From: Yponomeuta sedellus
Taxonomy: Eukaryota > Arthropoda > Insecta > Lepidoptera > Yponomeutidae
DNA: 64,000 bases
NCBI GenBank assembly: GCA_934045075.1
Contig: OW203726.1
Location: 1,473,535 to 1,537,534, forward strand
Direction of reading: 5' to 3'
In this document: positions 21,683 to 32,379 of the stretch, piece after piece
Position numbering within the stretch: the first letter of the stretch is position 1
Layout: each line of letters starts with the position of its first letter
The notes under the pieces: model-generated
What the model saw: the letters and a program-made list of their open reading frames with translations, nothing else
What the model was told of the DNA's origin: nothing
Databases searched by the model: none
Position numbers and translations under genes: made by a program

Positions 21683-21779
21683 GTAACACTATACATACTT
21701 CTCAAGGACCTCATTTCTACTGCATTAATTCTACTTTCTTGCTTTAGTAATAATCAAGAAATGAAATTGTCATTGATAA

Positions 21780-22310
21780 CAAAAACCGGCCAAGTGCGAG
21801 TCAGACTCGCGCACCGAGGGTTCCGTACAAACCTGTATTATAGACCTGAGTATTTGGTATGAATTTCAATTTAATACCTCTACGCGTTTATGAGGAAGTG
21901 GGTAGTAAGTTTAAAATTATTAAAAAAATATATATTATGTGATGTAACTAAAAATTTATGGTTTTCGTAATTTTTCCTTTATCTATGCTATAAGACGTTG
22001 CTTCGTACCAAATTTCAAGATTCTGAGTTCACGGGAAGCACCCTGTAGGTTTTGATTCCCTTGCAAGTGTCGAAAATTTGCGGCATAAACGGCTGTATCT
22101 TTTGATTGCGTTGGCTTAGAAGTTTAATTTTTTCACAGCTTCAAGGGACAGTAGACCTGAGTAATTGATATAAATTTCAGCTTCATACCTCCACGCGTTC
22201 CTGAGAAAAAGGGTCTTGACAGACGGACGGACGGACGGACAGACGGACAACAAAGTAATCCTATAAGGGTTCCGTTTTTTCCTTTTGAGGTACGGAACCC
22301 TAAAAACTAC
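21780..22310 (+). repeat. Interspersed repeat (GGCCAAGTGCGAGTC type)
   Basis: Starts GGCCAAGTGCGAGTCAGACT and GGGTTCCGTACAAAC. It ends with ACAGACGGACGGACGGACGG, then TAAGGGTTCCGTTTTTTCC and GAGGTACGGAACCCTAAAA. The ends are partly inverted (GGGTTCCGTA/TACGGAACCC). A fragment of the start is at about 31410-31455. Widespread in Lepidoptera; I cannot name its class. Confidence 0.6.
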
Positions 22311-22589
22311 GTATTGAATATTTCAAAGGCAACATTTTCTGACCAAAATGTCTCGACAACCTTCCCCTTAACACAAACTTCTCCACAAGTCTCTGTTTTT
22401 CACAGTCATTGCGTAAATTGAAACAAACACTAAACAAAGAAGCTGCTTCCTTTCGTTCCCGCTGATTGTCATAATTATTATTGTTAAGATCTGTACTTCC
22501 GTTAAGTACAGCCGACGGTACATTGACCTTTACAGTTTCATTCCAGTTGTTTCTATCATCACTATGAACCCAAATGAAACCAAAAAGTT

Positions 22590-22710
22590 TGGTGTTTTTT
22601 TGTCCATTTTTTCTCTACAATTATCTGGATTTTGAAATGGACACCTAGTTTGAATTGTAAAGTTCATTAAGCCGCAGTTTCTGCGCTACTTTGAATAAAA
22701 CCTTTTCATT
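22590..22710. repeat. Interspersed repeat tail (as at 1675-1815)
   Basis: TTTTTTGTCCATTTTTTCTC to TTAAGCCGCAGTTTCTGCGC and AAAACCTTTTCATTTCAAA. Confidence 0.5.
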
Positions 22711-22724
22711 TCAAAATGTGACAT

Positions 22725-22995
22725 GTGGAGAGGATTAAGGAAGAAGAAGATTGACGCAACAACTATATACTGCAAATGTGAGTGGAAGGGCCGGTAAAAG
22801 ACTTACCAGGCGGACATACATCGACCAAATAGGGGATGTATTAGCAAGGGGTAACAACATAACAATAAGCCCGGAAACGGCGTGCGTGCACGACTTATGA
22901 ACGTGGTTGAAGCGAAGGTGATCTGTCAGGATCGTGGCAAGTGGCAGTCCCTGGTCTCTGCCTACCCCTCTGGGACACAGGCGTGAGGTTCTGTT
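22725..22995 (+). repeat. RTE-like LINE 3' fragment
   Basis: Encodes, with frameshifts, a series like YTANVSGRAGK, TYIDQIGDVLARGNN and AKVICQDRGKWQSLVSAYPS, then the GGGACACAGGCGTGAGGTTC tail. This is the longest sample of the LINE C-terminus here. Confidence 0.65.
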
Positions 22996-23350
22996 ATGTT
23001 TATGTTATAAAAACTAAATGTTTAGGTACTTAATGAACGTCAAAGCTGTTAGATTATCGTTACTTTTCAGCTTTTTTTTCGTCACTATAGAAACAAAATG
23101 CTTACTTACTGAAATGCAAAGCTGTTAGTTTTACAATTAAAAGATTATGTGGATAAGAAGGTAACAAAGAAACTGCGCGTTATATTCTTTTCAAGACACG
23201 TTTCAACTTAATTAACAAAGTTTTCAACTTAATGTTTAATATTTTAATACCAGACATTCTTTGTCTTCTAACTAATCTTTAATGTTCTGATTTATTATTC
23301 CATTGGTGGTGCTACTTAGCTCCTTCAAGGACCTTAACAAGTAACAAAAT

Positions 23351-23560
23351 GACGACCTCTCTAGGGTAGCGGTAGCGCATCTACCTACCATGCAAGAGGT
23401 CCCGGGTTCGAATCCCGGGTGGAAGAAAAAAAACCCTAAGTCTTGAATGTTTACACGTTTTGTGATGTCGTTGTTTCTGGTTCGGACGACACAGGGTATC
23501 CTAGTGTGGGGCCAGAAGCAATGTATGTGCCTGTATGTAAATGTTATGTTGAAAGTTATA
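23351..23560 (+). repeat. SINE family B copy
   Basis: GACGACCTCTCTAGGGTAGC head, GGGTTCGAATCCCGGGTGG B-box, A-run, then CACAGGGTATCCTAGTGTGG and CCTGTATGTAAATG. Confidence 0.8.
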
Positions 23561-23814
23561 TATTAATAAAATGTAGGTCCTTAATGGTAGGCTAGTGGTA
23601 AACTAGGTCCAACCAAACCCTAATGGCTTATATACTCATTTGTAAACCGCGTCGATGGTAAGTCTAATTTATCTTGAGGAATCTTATTGTAGAACCGCAT
23701 ACAGTGCCCCAAAGGGTGTATTAACTTTTCCAAGTCTGAATGACATGGATGAATGAATGAAAATGACAACTTACGAGTATGCCTAATTTCAGAAGGGCTG
23801 TTGCCTATAGGAAT

Positions 23815-24185
23815 TTGTCAACGGCTAAGTAAAACTGCTCCCCACTGCTGGCGCACAGGTTCTTCTTGCATCGCAGGAAGGTAAGGCCATACTCCACCAC
23901 GGGGGCCAAATCCGGGTTGGTGGAGGATTGTAAGACAGTGGCGGGTCTTACTGTCAGAAGTTATCAAGCCGCCCGTAAGGCCTCTGATATGGCTTAACGG
24001 CTGCCTTTACAATGGCAACCGGCACCAACGGCATAGCGTGCCTTGCGAAGCCCAACCGCTCGGAAAAATGCCACTAGCAATAGTCACGGGACAGTCACCC
24101 ATCCTGCACCTGAAAGCGCCTATTGTTGCTTACCTCAAGTGATTGATTCCAATCACTCGGTTCGACTAGGCCACGAGCGCCTGGC
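23815..24185 (-). repeat. 5S-rRNA-like SINE, near full length
   Basis: Minus-strand copy from GCTCGTGGCCTAGTCG-like sequence at the right to GTGCGCCAGCAGTGGGGAGC at the left. Confidence 0.75.
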
Positions 24186-24256
24186 TTCTATTTTGCAAGA
24201 AGTGGTAGACAACTAATAAATAAGCTGCAATATTAAAATACCTACTGGCCCAAAAT

Positions 24257-24405
24257 CAGGGAGCTAATTCTGACTCCATTAGCAAATAATTCGTATACGA
24301 TTCTAATGCTTATGACCTAATTCTACATAAAAAGTCGAGCGACAGCCTAAATTTATATTGTGAATGCTATGCTACATTGAATTTGAATGAGAAAATAAAT
24401 GTTTT
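24257..24405 (+). repeat. Unnamed interspersed repeat, copy 2
   Basis: Matches 13881-14030 from GGGAGCTAATTCTGACTCCA to TTGAATTTGAATGAGAAAAT at roughly 80 percent by eye. Confidence 0.55.
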
Positions 24406-24464
24406 ACGGCTCTGTTGAGTTAACATTAAAATGTGAATATAACTTTGCTGAAGTCCGCGCGTGC

Positions 24465-24580
24465 GTGCAACGACTTATGAACGTTGATGAAGCGAAGGTT
24501 ATCTGTCAGGATCGTGGCAAGTGGCAGTCCCTGGTCTCTGCCTACCCCTCTGGGATACAGGCGTGAGGTTATGTATGTAT
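24465..24580 (+). repeat. RTE-like LINE 3' end
   Basis: GAACGTTGATGAAGCGAAGG, TCTGTCAGGATCGTGGCAAG and CTCTGGGATACAGGCGTGAG. Confidence 0.6.
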
Positions 24581-24884
24581 GTGAAGACCGCCAAAAATCC
24601 CACAAGCACCATGGTGTTAGTTAATGCACCGCCCTCCCTCCCACTTTTTCAAGCAGCAGCGAGACACGAACACACCACCACCGACACCAATACTTGTGTG
24701 AGAAATTACGCGACGCATTTCGCCTCTAACACGAAGCATCATCAGGCTCACAAGTGAGGATGCCTTGTGGTAGAGGCGGGATTTTTGGCTTAATTTAGTA
24801 AAATGATTTTCACATGATTGTAGTCATCAACTTCGAACCTCTTTACAAAACTCTCTGTATGACGAGGCACAGACAGCAACATCT

Positions 24885-24995
24885 GGCTGAAGTAATTTGC
24901 ACTAATTACTGGCGCGGTTGGCGGGAGGCCGCGGGCTCGAGTCCCGGCATGGGTGGAATTTTTGGCCTCTAAATGGGTTTTTAAAAATGTCTAAT
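24885..24995 (+). repeat. SINE family A, core partly deleted
   Basis: The CAACATCTGGCTGAAGTAAT leader runs directly into the second half of the tRNA-like core (CGCGGGCTCGAGTCCCGGC) and the tail. Confidence 0.65.
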
Positions 24996-25073
24996 CTTTC
25001 GAATATTCTGCGTCTGTGCTTTCAATTCGCATGGGGGCGAGAATCGGCTCCCTGATAAGTTTCACTCACTGAC

Positions 25074-25138
25074 CTTTGCAGTGCGATCTCGTGTTTCTTC
25101 TGAACGGCTTTCAGAATACGGTTCTCATTGCTCAGCTC
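25074..25138 (-). CDS. LCA5: Lebercilin exon 3
   Basis: 65 nt: 21 codons (residues 91-111, ELSNENRILKAVQKKHEIAL and Q) plus two bases of Arg112. Phase 0 entry. Acceptor CCAACAG, donor AAAG/GTCAGT. It matches the LQKENRVLRKLQYRHEKALN block of vertebrate lebercilin. Confidence 0.85.
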
Positions 25139-25254
25139 CTGTTGGACAAAATCGAGTTTTATTACCAGTTAAGCCCCTAAAGGAGCCTCCGCGAACGACG
25201 TACTTGCGGAAACTGTGGGTCCAAGAATGTAGGACTTAAGAGCAGTTTGCAAAA

Positions 25255-25530
25255 ACGGCTGTTTAAAAACCTATTTAGAGGCTAAAAATTTCACCCGTGC
25301 CGGGATTCGAACCCGCAACCTCTGGCTATCCGTGCCAGCGCTCTACCAATTGAGCCAATGGGCGACTCACCGGCATCAGTGAAATTTCGAACCTCTTTAC
25401 ACTATTCTCTGTATTACGTACAGGCAGCGACATCTGGCTTAAGCAAATTGGATCACTTATAGCCCCGACTACCTACTTTGCAGTTAGGTTTTACATCGGA
25501 ACGATATCACTGTACCCACATGATTATACT
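25255..25530 (-). repeat. SINE family A, long unit
   Basis: Antisense unit with the tail, the tRNA-like core (ATTCGAACCCGCAACCTCTG, CTCTACCAATTGAGCCAATG) and the leader (CCCCGACTACCTACTTTGCA, GATATCACTGTACCCACATG). It is nearly identical to 28081-28420. Confidence 0.8.
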
Positions 25531-25589
25531 ATTTTTATTTTTAATGCACTAACCCGTGCTAAGGACAAATTTAAAATCCTATTTAGAAG

Positions 25590-25960
25590 CTTGGGCCGTA
25601 AACTAAATTCCCCAAAATGTTTTTCACACCTGAATTTCGTCCATGTTTCTTTTTCTGTAGGGCTGTCGCGTAAAATTAATGTCGATAATTTTATAGTTTT
25701 TCGAAATAACAAGGTAATATGCGTGTATTTTGAGTGATTATAGTGAAATATGCTGCAATAGGAATTGTTAATAAATAATAAGCATGTAAAAGGCTATAAT
25801 CATGTAAACAATAGAAGATTTGTAAAACGTGAGTTGTGATAACCCTAAATTGGTTTGTTTACCTCTATTCTTTATCGAATTTGGCGTAAATGTAGTTAAG
25901 ATTTTTTTTCCATTGGTGGGGCTAGTTAGCAACCCCAAGCGCCATAACAATTAACGTAAT
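25590..25960 (-). pseudogene. THAP-domain remnant
   Basis: The minus strand encodes ILRDSPTEKETWTKFRCEKH and FGEFS, the C-terminal half of a THAP zinc finger with the C-x2-H pair (CEKH). Just upstream is a stretch shared with 57930-58290. It is probably a piece of a P-element-like or other THAP-bearing transposon. Confidence 0.55.
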
Positions 25961-26277
25961 GAAATGTAGGTCCTATGGTGGACGGTGCCCTTGATTCGCG
26001 AGGCCCACCTACAATTGGCCGGCTTTTAATAGATAGGTACCTATCTAGAAGATGGAAGAGATTGCATAATTAATTCGTTTCCTTGATTAATTCTGATTTA
26101 AGATCACTTCACGAGGAGTTGTGTAAATTGCCTGCTCAAAATGGAACCTATCTACCTTCTTGGCAAGTTTTAAATTATGCATTGAATTTGTTATCCCGCA
26201 GAGCGGCTATGAAATTTGGTCTAGTTTATTTCAGACGGAGCTAAGGTAGGACAATGGTCCTATTCATAAAACTGAAG

Positions 26278-26590
26278 CGCTCGTGGCCTAGCCGAACCGA
26301 GTGATTTGAATCAATCACTTGAATAGTTAAGCAACAACAGGCGCGGTCAGGTGTGCGATGGGTGACCGTCCCGTGACGAGCGCTTCCGGCACGTTAAGCC
26401 GTTGTTGCCGGCTGTTACGTAATGATAGTCGTTAAGCCATATCAGAGGCCGTATGGGCGGCTTGATAACTTCTGAAAGTAAGGTCCGCCACTGTCTTACA
26501 ATCCTCCACCGACCCGGACTTGGCCCTGTTGAGGCCTTACCTTCCTGCGACGCAGGAAGAGCCGTGCCCCAGCAGTGGGGAAAAAATTTG
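26278..26590 (+). repeat. 5S-rRNA-like SINE
   Basis: The clearest 5S-like head: GTTAAGCAACAACAGGCGCG, then GGTCAGG and CGATGGGTGACCGTCCCGTG at 26326-26378. The body has small deletions and ends GTGCCCCAGCAGTGGGGA. Confidence 0.8.
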
Positions 26591-26861
26591 GTATCGATAG
26601 ATATCGATTCAAGTCATTTCATTACTATGTCAATACGATGTACACACGGATGTTTTACATCCGTGGATGTACATTGTATAGTCGATTAAAATCCAATGTA
26701 TGAATTCTAGCTTCATGTAACTTGCCCCACGACACTCAAACAAAGTACTTAATTGAAAAGGTTCCGTCGTTGACAAGAAGATAGAAGGGGAGATTGATTG
26801 TACTTAGAAACTTAAAATAATCAGGTAACATATTATGAACTTAAAACGAAAACTATCACTT

Positions 26862-27412
26862 CGGGCGATTGTGCACTACAAGGGTCCGAGGATCCGATTT
26901 TTTACGGTCCGAAGTGGACACGTTTTTCATTGCTGTCATTTCGGACAGGAAAAAACCGTTCCGGAATGGCGAAAAGTAAAATGTTCGACGATAAAGTTAC
27001 GTATAGTGCACAAACTATAGTATATACATATAGGCGTGCCATATAATGTATATACTAGTTTGTGCACTATACGTAATTTTGCCGTCCGACATTTTACTTT
27101 TCGCCATTCCGGAACGGTTTTTTCCGGACCGAAATGAGAGCAATGAAAAACGTGTTTATGCTTGTGCACTCAGAACAATATATTGTTCTGAGACGTTTTG
27201 TAACATCCTAACATAGTCGGGTTGTAGTTTACGGGCGTTTCGTACATTGCTTTTTTCTTTTGAAGTTTCGCCAGACTGCCCTAAACTGAGGCGTTTCATC
27301 CGAGTAAGGACGGACAAGTGCACAAGCCAATCATCCGTTTTTTTCATGCCACTTCGGACCGTAAAAAATCGGATGTTCGGACAGTAAAATTCCTTGCAGT
27401 GCACAATCGCCC
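26862..27412. mobile_element. Fold-back element of about 550 bp
   Basis: The outer ends are GGGCGATTGTGCACTACAAG and its complement CAGTGCACAATCGCCC. The inner arms of about 130 bp include AAAAAACCGTTCCGGAATGG and TTACGTATAGTGCACAAACT, mirrored around 27035. One arm has an insertion at about 27165-27345. Non-coding and non-autonomous. Confidence 0.75.
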
Positions 27413-27532
27413 TAAGGAAGCTTTACAAACAAGTAATAGGCAACCAACTTATAAAAGGAAAACTTCGTAGAAAATCACACGGAAAATTACGTTGATCAAA
27501 AAGTGTAAGTAAAAAAAATCTCCTAAGCCGTG

Positions 27533-27540
27533 TGTGTGTG

Positions 27541-27575
<35 letters not shown>

Positions 27576-27612
27576 GTACGAGAGAGAGAGAATGTATGTG
27601 TGTGTGTATCCA
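27533..27612. repeat. (GT)n/(GA)n microsatellite
   Basis: Two GT runs separated by GTTTGTG, then GAGAGAGAGAG and a third short GT run. The long frames through it are low complexity. Confidence 0.95.
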
Positions 27613-27639
27613 GTAATACCTTCGGATTGGGCGTATTTT

Positions 27640-28080
27640 TTTTAATACCCTGTATAGTGGTTAAAACTTCAGCCAACACGACAAAATGCCGAGTTGCAAA
27701 GTGCAGACGAACGACGAACACTATGCGCCAAGGGAGACGCCAAGGCTCGGTCCATCCACAGAACCAATTACACTTAAATGAAAAATGTCAAGCAAGAATA
27801 AAGTTTTAATAGCAAAAGCGCGTCATCCGTCAGAGGCGGGACAGGCAAGGCGTCCCGAGTGAGGCAAATAGGACCTTAGTGTCACTTTCCTAAAGTTTTT
27901 GAGTGCACTGCGCTACGATATGCCACGTAAGTCCTCCACTGTATTTTTTCAAATTTTTTTAAGCCCCGGAAACCCTCCGGATGCCATTTTCTTAAACTAG
28001 ACTCTTTCCAAACTATTCTCTTTTTTAAATTGCCATCTCTTTACTTTGTCTCTTTCCTAACTCGTCTCTTTTTAACCTCA
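27640..28080. other. Unannotated stretch
   Basis: Contains AATACCCTGTATAGTGGTTA (27643-27663) and a C/T-rich TCTCTTTCC part near 28010-28075. No gene is recognised. Confidence 0.35.
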
Positions 28081-28420
28081 AAAATATTTTGACAGTACTA
28101 TTTTTATTTTTAATGCACTAACCCGTGCTAAGAAACAAATTTAAAAACCTATTTAGAGGCTAAAAATTTCACCCATGCCGGGATTCGAACCCGCAACCTC
28201 TGGCTATCCGTGCCAGCGCTCTACCAATTGAGCCAATGGGCGACTCACCGGCATCAGTGAAATTTCGAACCTCTTTACACTATTCTCTGTATTACGTACA
28301 GGCAGCGACATCTGGCTTAAGCAAATTGGATCACTTATAGCCCCGACTACCTACTTTGCAGTTAGGTTTAACATCGGAACGATATCACTGTACCCACATG
28401 ATTATACTATTTTTATTTCT
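28081..28420 (-). repeat. SINE family A, full unit
   Basis: Full antisense unit of about 330 bp from AATGCACTAACCCGTGCTAA, through the tRNA-like core, to ACCCACATGATTATACTATT. It defines the unit structure of the family. Confidence 0.85.
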
Positions 28421-28429
28421 AATGCACTA

Positions 28430-28560
28430 GCCCGTGCTAAGGAACAAATTAAAAAACCTATTTAGAGGCTAAAAAGGTTGCGTTGCAGGCCAGAGGTTGC
28501 GGGTTCGAATCCCGGCATGGGTGAAATTTTTAGCCTCTAAATAGGTTTTTATATTTTGAT
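28430..28560 (+). repeat. SINE family A, inverted fragment
   Basis: A tail piece in antisense (AACCTATTTAGAGGCTAAAA) followed by the sense core and tail (GTTGCGGGTTCGAATCCCGG, TTAGCCTCTAAATAGG). It forms a fold-back. Confidence 0.7.
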
Positions 28561-28599
28561 AAGTTTTCTTTTTTAATTTTTCTTGAGTTAAATAGATAG

Positions 28600-28715
28600 A
28601 GAACACTTTATTGCACAACCAAAAAAAAAAATAACCATGATTCTGAAATCTAAGTTATACAATTGGCGATCTTATCACTAAGAGCGACCTCTTCCAGACA
28701 ACCTTTGGATGGAGT
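28600..28715. repeat. Interspersed repeat (as at 3661-3770)
   Basis: GAACACTTTATTGCACAACC, then ATACAATTGGCGATCTTATC and CTCTTCCAGACAACCTTTGG. Confidence 0.55.
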
Positions 28716-28719
28716 GGAT

Positions 28720-29590
28720 TGAATGAATAATAAGTATATAGTCGGTACGTGGTGCATGTACATAAATAATTAAATCCAAAATATATTGATAGCAAACAGC
28801 AAAAGAGTGCGATAATATAATTACTTATAATTATCTACGATGTAATGTACTACATATTATTAGTTTTTAGATTTTTTAGGAGGAAGAGTATGAAAATAAA
28901 ATGTGTTTTTTTCTGTACTATAACACCAAATTGAACACAATGTGAAATGGCAACATTTGTATGTTGCCATTTCTAGGCTAGTATCAAAAAAAATACTCGT
29001 CGTTTTAGACGTCTTCTATGGTATAAAAGCAATGCCACTTGAATGTAAATTTGACGCAAGTTCCGATGCTAACGGTGAAATCAAAATGTGTGCCCAGTAC
29101 CGACTCAATTACGTCACAACCTTTTCATTTCTGTTGACGAAGCAACAGAAATGTAGGTAAAGGTTGTGGTGCTTCGACTACATATGACATGACATTACCC
29201 CTAAGCTGGCCGCATACCTACATTATTTTTTTGTTTTCGTATACGGATTCGTAATATCGTGAGCTAAGCGGAGACGTTGTTTTTTCTTCATTCGGAATAA
29301 TTATAGCTGTGCGGTATGTGCGTGTTAGTATCATGGCGCGATTCGGAACCGAAATTTCCGCATGTGTAAAATGTGTGCAAGCGTTGTGTTCCTCGTGAGA
29401 CGTTACTAGGTTTTTTTCCGAATAGTATCTCCAAAAGCGTCGGCTGACATTCGAAACGTAAGTGCAGAAAACTGTGCGTGCGGGAAAAAACGTATGTAAA
29501 GTTGACGACAGGTCGACATGGCAATCGGGGCATGAGGTGAGCCGCGGAGGCGGGGTCGCCCCGCACACCCGCACAATCCCCGCGTCGTCT
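28720..29590. other. Unannotated stretch
   Basis: Holds a small palindrome AAATGGCAACATTTGTATGT / TTGCCATTT (28945-28974) and a short inverted pair around 29108-29155. The open frames at 29218-29574 have no recognisable features and are probably chance. Confidence 0.35.
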
Positions 29591-29591
29591 T

Positions 29592-29863
29592 AGTCTAAGG
29601 GCGAGATAAATAGTCGTTGCTTAGCCCAAGTCCGTACTCATGCTTCCCTAAGCATTACTTCAGGCTAACTTAGCTAAGTATCAATGCGTTACTAATATAT
29701 ACATTTGCTTAGCTACGCATGTTCTTAGGCCAATGCTAAGAATTAGTCCGGGTTTCGCGACTTAGAGAGTGCCAAAGTACTGTCTGTGATAGACAAATCG
29801 ATTCTTAAGCAAGTGCTTTCGCTAAGACTCGTTCTTAGAAGCGACTATTTATCTCGCCCTTAG
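29592..29863. mobile_element. MITE-like inverted-repeat element
   Basis: CTAAGGGCGAGATAAATAGT at the left is mirrored by CTATTTATCTCGCCCTTAG at the right, with GCTTAGCC/CTAAG-rich sequence between. No target duplication could be assigned. It ends just before the leader of the transposase frame at 29941, so it may be the 5' end of that transposon and not a separate insertion. Confidence 0.65.
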
Positions 29864-29940
29864 TGTCGCACGAGTCCGTATCGACCGCGTTTATCGATTA
29901 TAATCTCGCTCACATAATTTATTGCTATTGTGTTTTAAAA

Positions 29941-30942
29941 ATGGCTACGGTTGCATCTTCGTCCCGTGTTCAAGCAAAAAAACCAATAATTCACTCTCAA
30001 GCTCGAGAACTAGCTAGAAAAGTGTTAGAAAATTGTGACATTGAACGGAAAAATAATTGTTACAAATTTTCTGTCAATCAGACATTAGACAGGGCTGTGT
30101 TTTATACAGGTCTATCGAAAAGAACTATGTCTAGGATAAAATCAGTGGGAGCAGAGGAAAAGTTAAAATCACCCAAAAAACGGAAGAAGACAGGTCTAAA
30201 ATTTTGTGTTGATGATTTTGATCGTACAGTGATTCAGAACACCATAACAGAATTTTATTTACAAAAGAAGATCGTTTCGACATGTCCTAAGTTACACGTT
30301 GCTTTACGTGAAAAAATACCTTTTCCTTGGGGTATTCGTACATTACAACGGCTGTTAAAGAAAATGGGATACAGATGGCGTCAATGTCAAAATAAACGAT
30401 CTATTTTAATTGAAAAGCCAGATATAGTTTTCAAACGGTATCAATACTTAAAAAAAATGAGAGGATTCCGACAACAAAATAGAAATATTTTTTATTTAGA
30501 TGAAACATGGGTGGATAATAATTTAACTTTCAAAAAGTGTAGGCAAATGATTGGAACAAAAGGAATTCTCACAGATACTAGTTCTGGAAATAGACTTATA
30601 GTTGTTAACGCAGGAGGGAAAAACGGATTTATACCTGGAGCTTCTTTAATTTTTAAGGCCGGTACTACGACTGGCGACTATCATGTTCAAATGAATGGCG
30701 AGAATTTTGAAAAATGGGTAACGGAAAAACTTTTGCCGTCTCTTCCTGAACGCATTGTCGTGGTAATGGGTAACGCACCTTACCATAGTGTCCAGCTCAA
30801 CAAACCCCCAACAAAAAGTTCTCTAAAATCAGTTATGATGAATTGGCTGGAAGACAATAATATATCGTGCGATAGATCAATGAGAAAGCCAGATTTATTT
30901 AAAATTATAGAACAACATAAACCCGTTGATATCAATTGTTAA
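29941..30942 (+). pseudogene. IS630/Tc1-type DDE transposase, 3'-truncated
   Basis: 333 codons from the ATG of MATVASSSRVQAKKP (an in-frame ATG at 29863 adds 26 unlikely residues). The N-terminus is a helix-turn-helix region (SVNQTLDRAVFYTGLSKRTM), followed by a GIRTLQRLLKKMGYRW block and the first catalytic Asp in FYLDETWVDNN. The second catalytic position is Gly (VVVMGNAPYHS, where the family has MDNA). The C-terminal part with the final catalytic Glu is missing. The frame stops after KPVDINC, where a SINE family A copy begins. Both defects predict no activity. A related C-terminal piece lies at 58370-58703. Confidence 0.8.
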
Positions 30943-30943
30943 A

Positions 30944-31375
30944 TTTCACTGATGCCGTGAGTCACCCATGGGCTCAATTGGTAGAGCTGGCACGGATAGC
31001 CAGAGGTTGCGGGTTCGAATCCCGGCATGGGTGAAATTTTTAGCCTCTAAATAGGTTTTTAAATTTGTTCCTTACCACGGGTTAGTGCATTAAAAATAAA
31101 AATAGTATAATCATGTGGGTACAGTGATATCGTTCCGATGTTAAACCTAACTGCAAAGTAGGTAGTCGGGGCTGTAAGTAATGCAATTTGCTTAAGTCAG
31201 ATGTCGGTGCCTGTACGTAATACAGAGAATAGTGTAAAGAGGTTTGAAATTTCACTGATGCCGTGAGTCGCCCATTGGCTCAATTGGTAGAGCGCTGGCA
31301 CGGATAGCCAGAGGTTGCGGGTTCGAATCCCGGCATGGGTGAAATTTTTAGCCTCTAAATAGGTTTTTAAATTTG
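30944..31375 (+). repeat. SINE family A, head-to-tail dimer
   Basis: Two tRNA-like cores (30966-31035 and 31269-31340) in the same direction, joined by the standard tail and leader of about 240 bp. The first core lacks two bases at GTAGAGCTGGC. The first unit begins exactly where the transposase frame ends. Confidence 0.85.
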
Positions 31376-31609
31376 GACCTAGAAATGTTTAAAAGATGTC
31401 CGTTTGCCAAAGGGCCAAGTGCGTGTTGGGCCACGAGCAGTGTAGGGTTCCGTAGATATATGGGATTTAAAACCCCACTTATAAATAGATAAAACCCTAC
31501 TTTACCGAACACTTCACCAACGTAATTTTCGACCAACACGAAGTTTTCCTTTTATAAGTTCGTCGCCTATTACTCGTTAACTTGTAAAGCCAACTTAACC
31601 GTGATTGAT

Positions 31610-31900
31610 TGGTGATGCTCTTTATTCAAATACAGAAAAATATAAAAGTGGTTTCTGCCAAACTCCATTCAAGTTTGTTGGCAGATAGCTACTCTCGGTT
31701 TTGCAATTATAATATAGGTAAGCATCATCAATCAATCAATCACGGTTAGATTGATTGATTGATGATGCTTTTTATTCAAATACAATTTATAAAGAAAAAT
31801 ACAAAAGTGGTTTCTGCCAAAATCTATTCAAGTTTGTTGGCAGACAGGTACCTACTCTCGGTTTTGCAATTATAACATACTTAGGTATGAGTCTTTAAAA
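31610..31900. repeat. Tandem duplication of about 150 bp
   Basis: Two copies of TTTATTCAAATACA, then AAAGTGGTTTCTGCCAAA and CTCTCGGTTTTGCAATTATA, with a palindromic join (ATCAATCAATCAATCACGG / GATTGATTGATTGATGATG). Confidence 0.75.
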
Positions 31901-32375
31901 TTAGGTAGGTACAAATTCTTCAAAATACCTATATTTAAAAACTCACTTCTCACTACTAGGGCATTAAGGCAAACAAGAGGATGCCCTACGCTCAAAGCTA
32001 GGGCAAGCAAGATAGGTAGTTTTCTTTTTAAGTTCATTATACGTGAATTATCACGTTTTTTACAATCAACCGCTTAGCCAATTAAGCAGAGCTAGTATAT
32101 TTCTTAATGATTCGCGATACTCATATTCTTCTTCAGGCTATATTAGTCCACTGCTGGACACAGCCCTCCCCTAATGAGCGCCATAGCGCCCTGTCTTCAG
32201 CTACATACATACTCATACATAGTTATATATTAAACGGGTCAAATCGCGATTATTTATTAGGTAAAAGTAATTACCCTATTTCCCGACGTTTCGGCAGCGT
32301 TACAGTTGCCGTGGACTCGGAAAATGAGGCAATTACGTTTTACCTAATAAACACTCGGGATTAGACCCGCTTAAT
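31901..32375. repeat. Repeat mosaic
   Basis: Contains a LINE/SINE-tail fragment (TATTAGTCCACTGCTGGACA, 32140-32165). A segment with TAAACGGGTCAAATCGCGAT, CCCTATTTCCCGACGTTTCG and CAGTTGCCGTGGACTCGG (32230-32320) also occurs at about 17940, 18380, 45850 and 60880. Confidence 0.45.
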
Positions 32376-32379
32376 AATA

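Noticed and set aside
27449..27809. Open frames of about 90 residues on both strands
   Set aside because: They consist mostly of GT/CA microsatellite translation (Val-Cys or Thr-His runs).
29218..29574. Overlapping open frames of 92 and 118 residues
   Set aside because: No recognisable motif, no splice context, and two frames overlap on one strand.
31269..31340. Possible functional tRNA genes (several cloverleaf-like sequences with good A and B boxes)
   Set aside because: All belong to dispersed repeat families with the same flanks, have a C in place of U33 or a faulty acceptor stem, and occur many times. They are SINEs.
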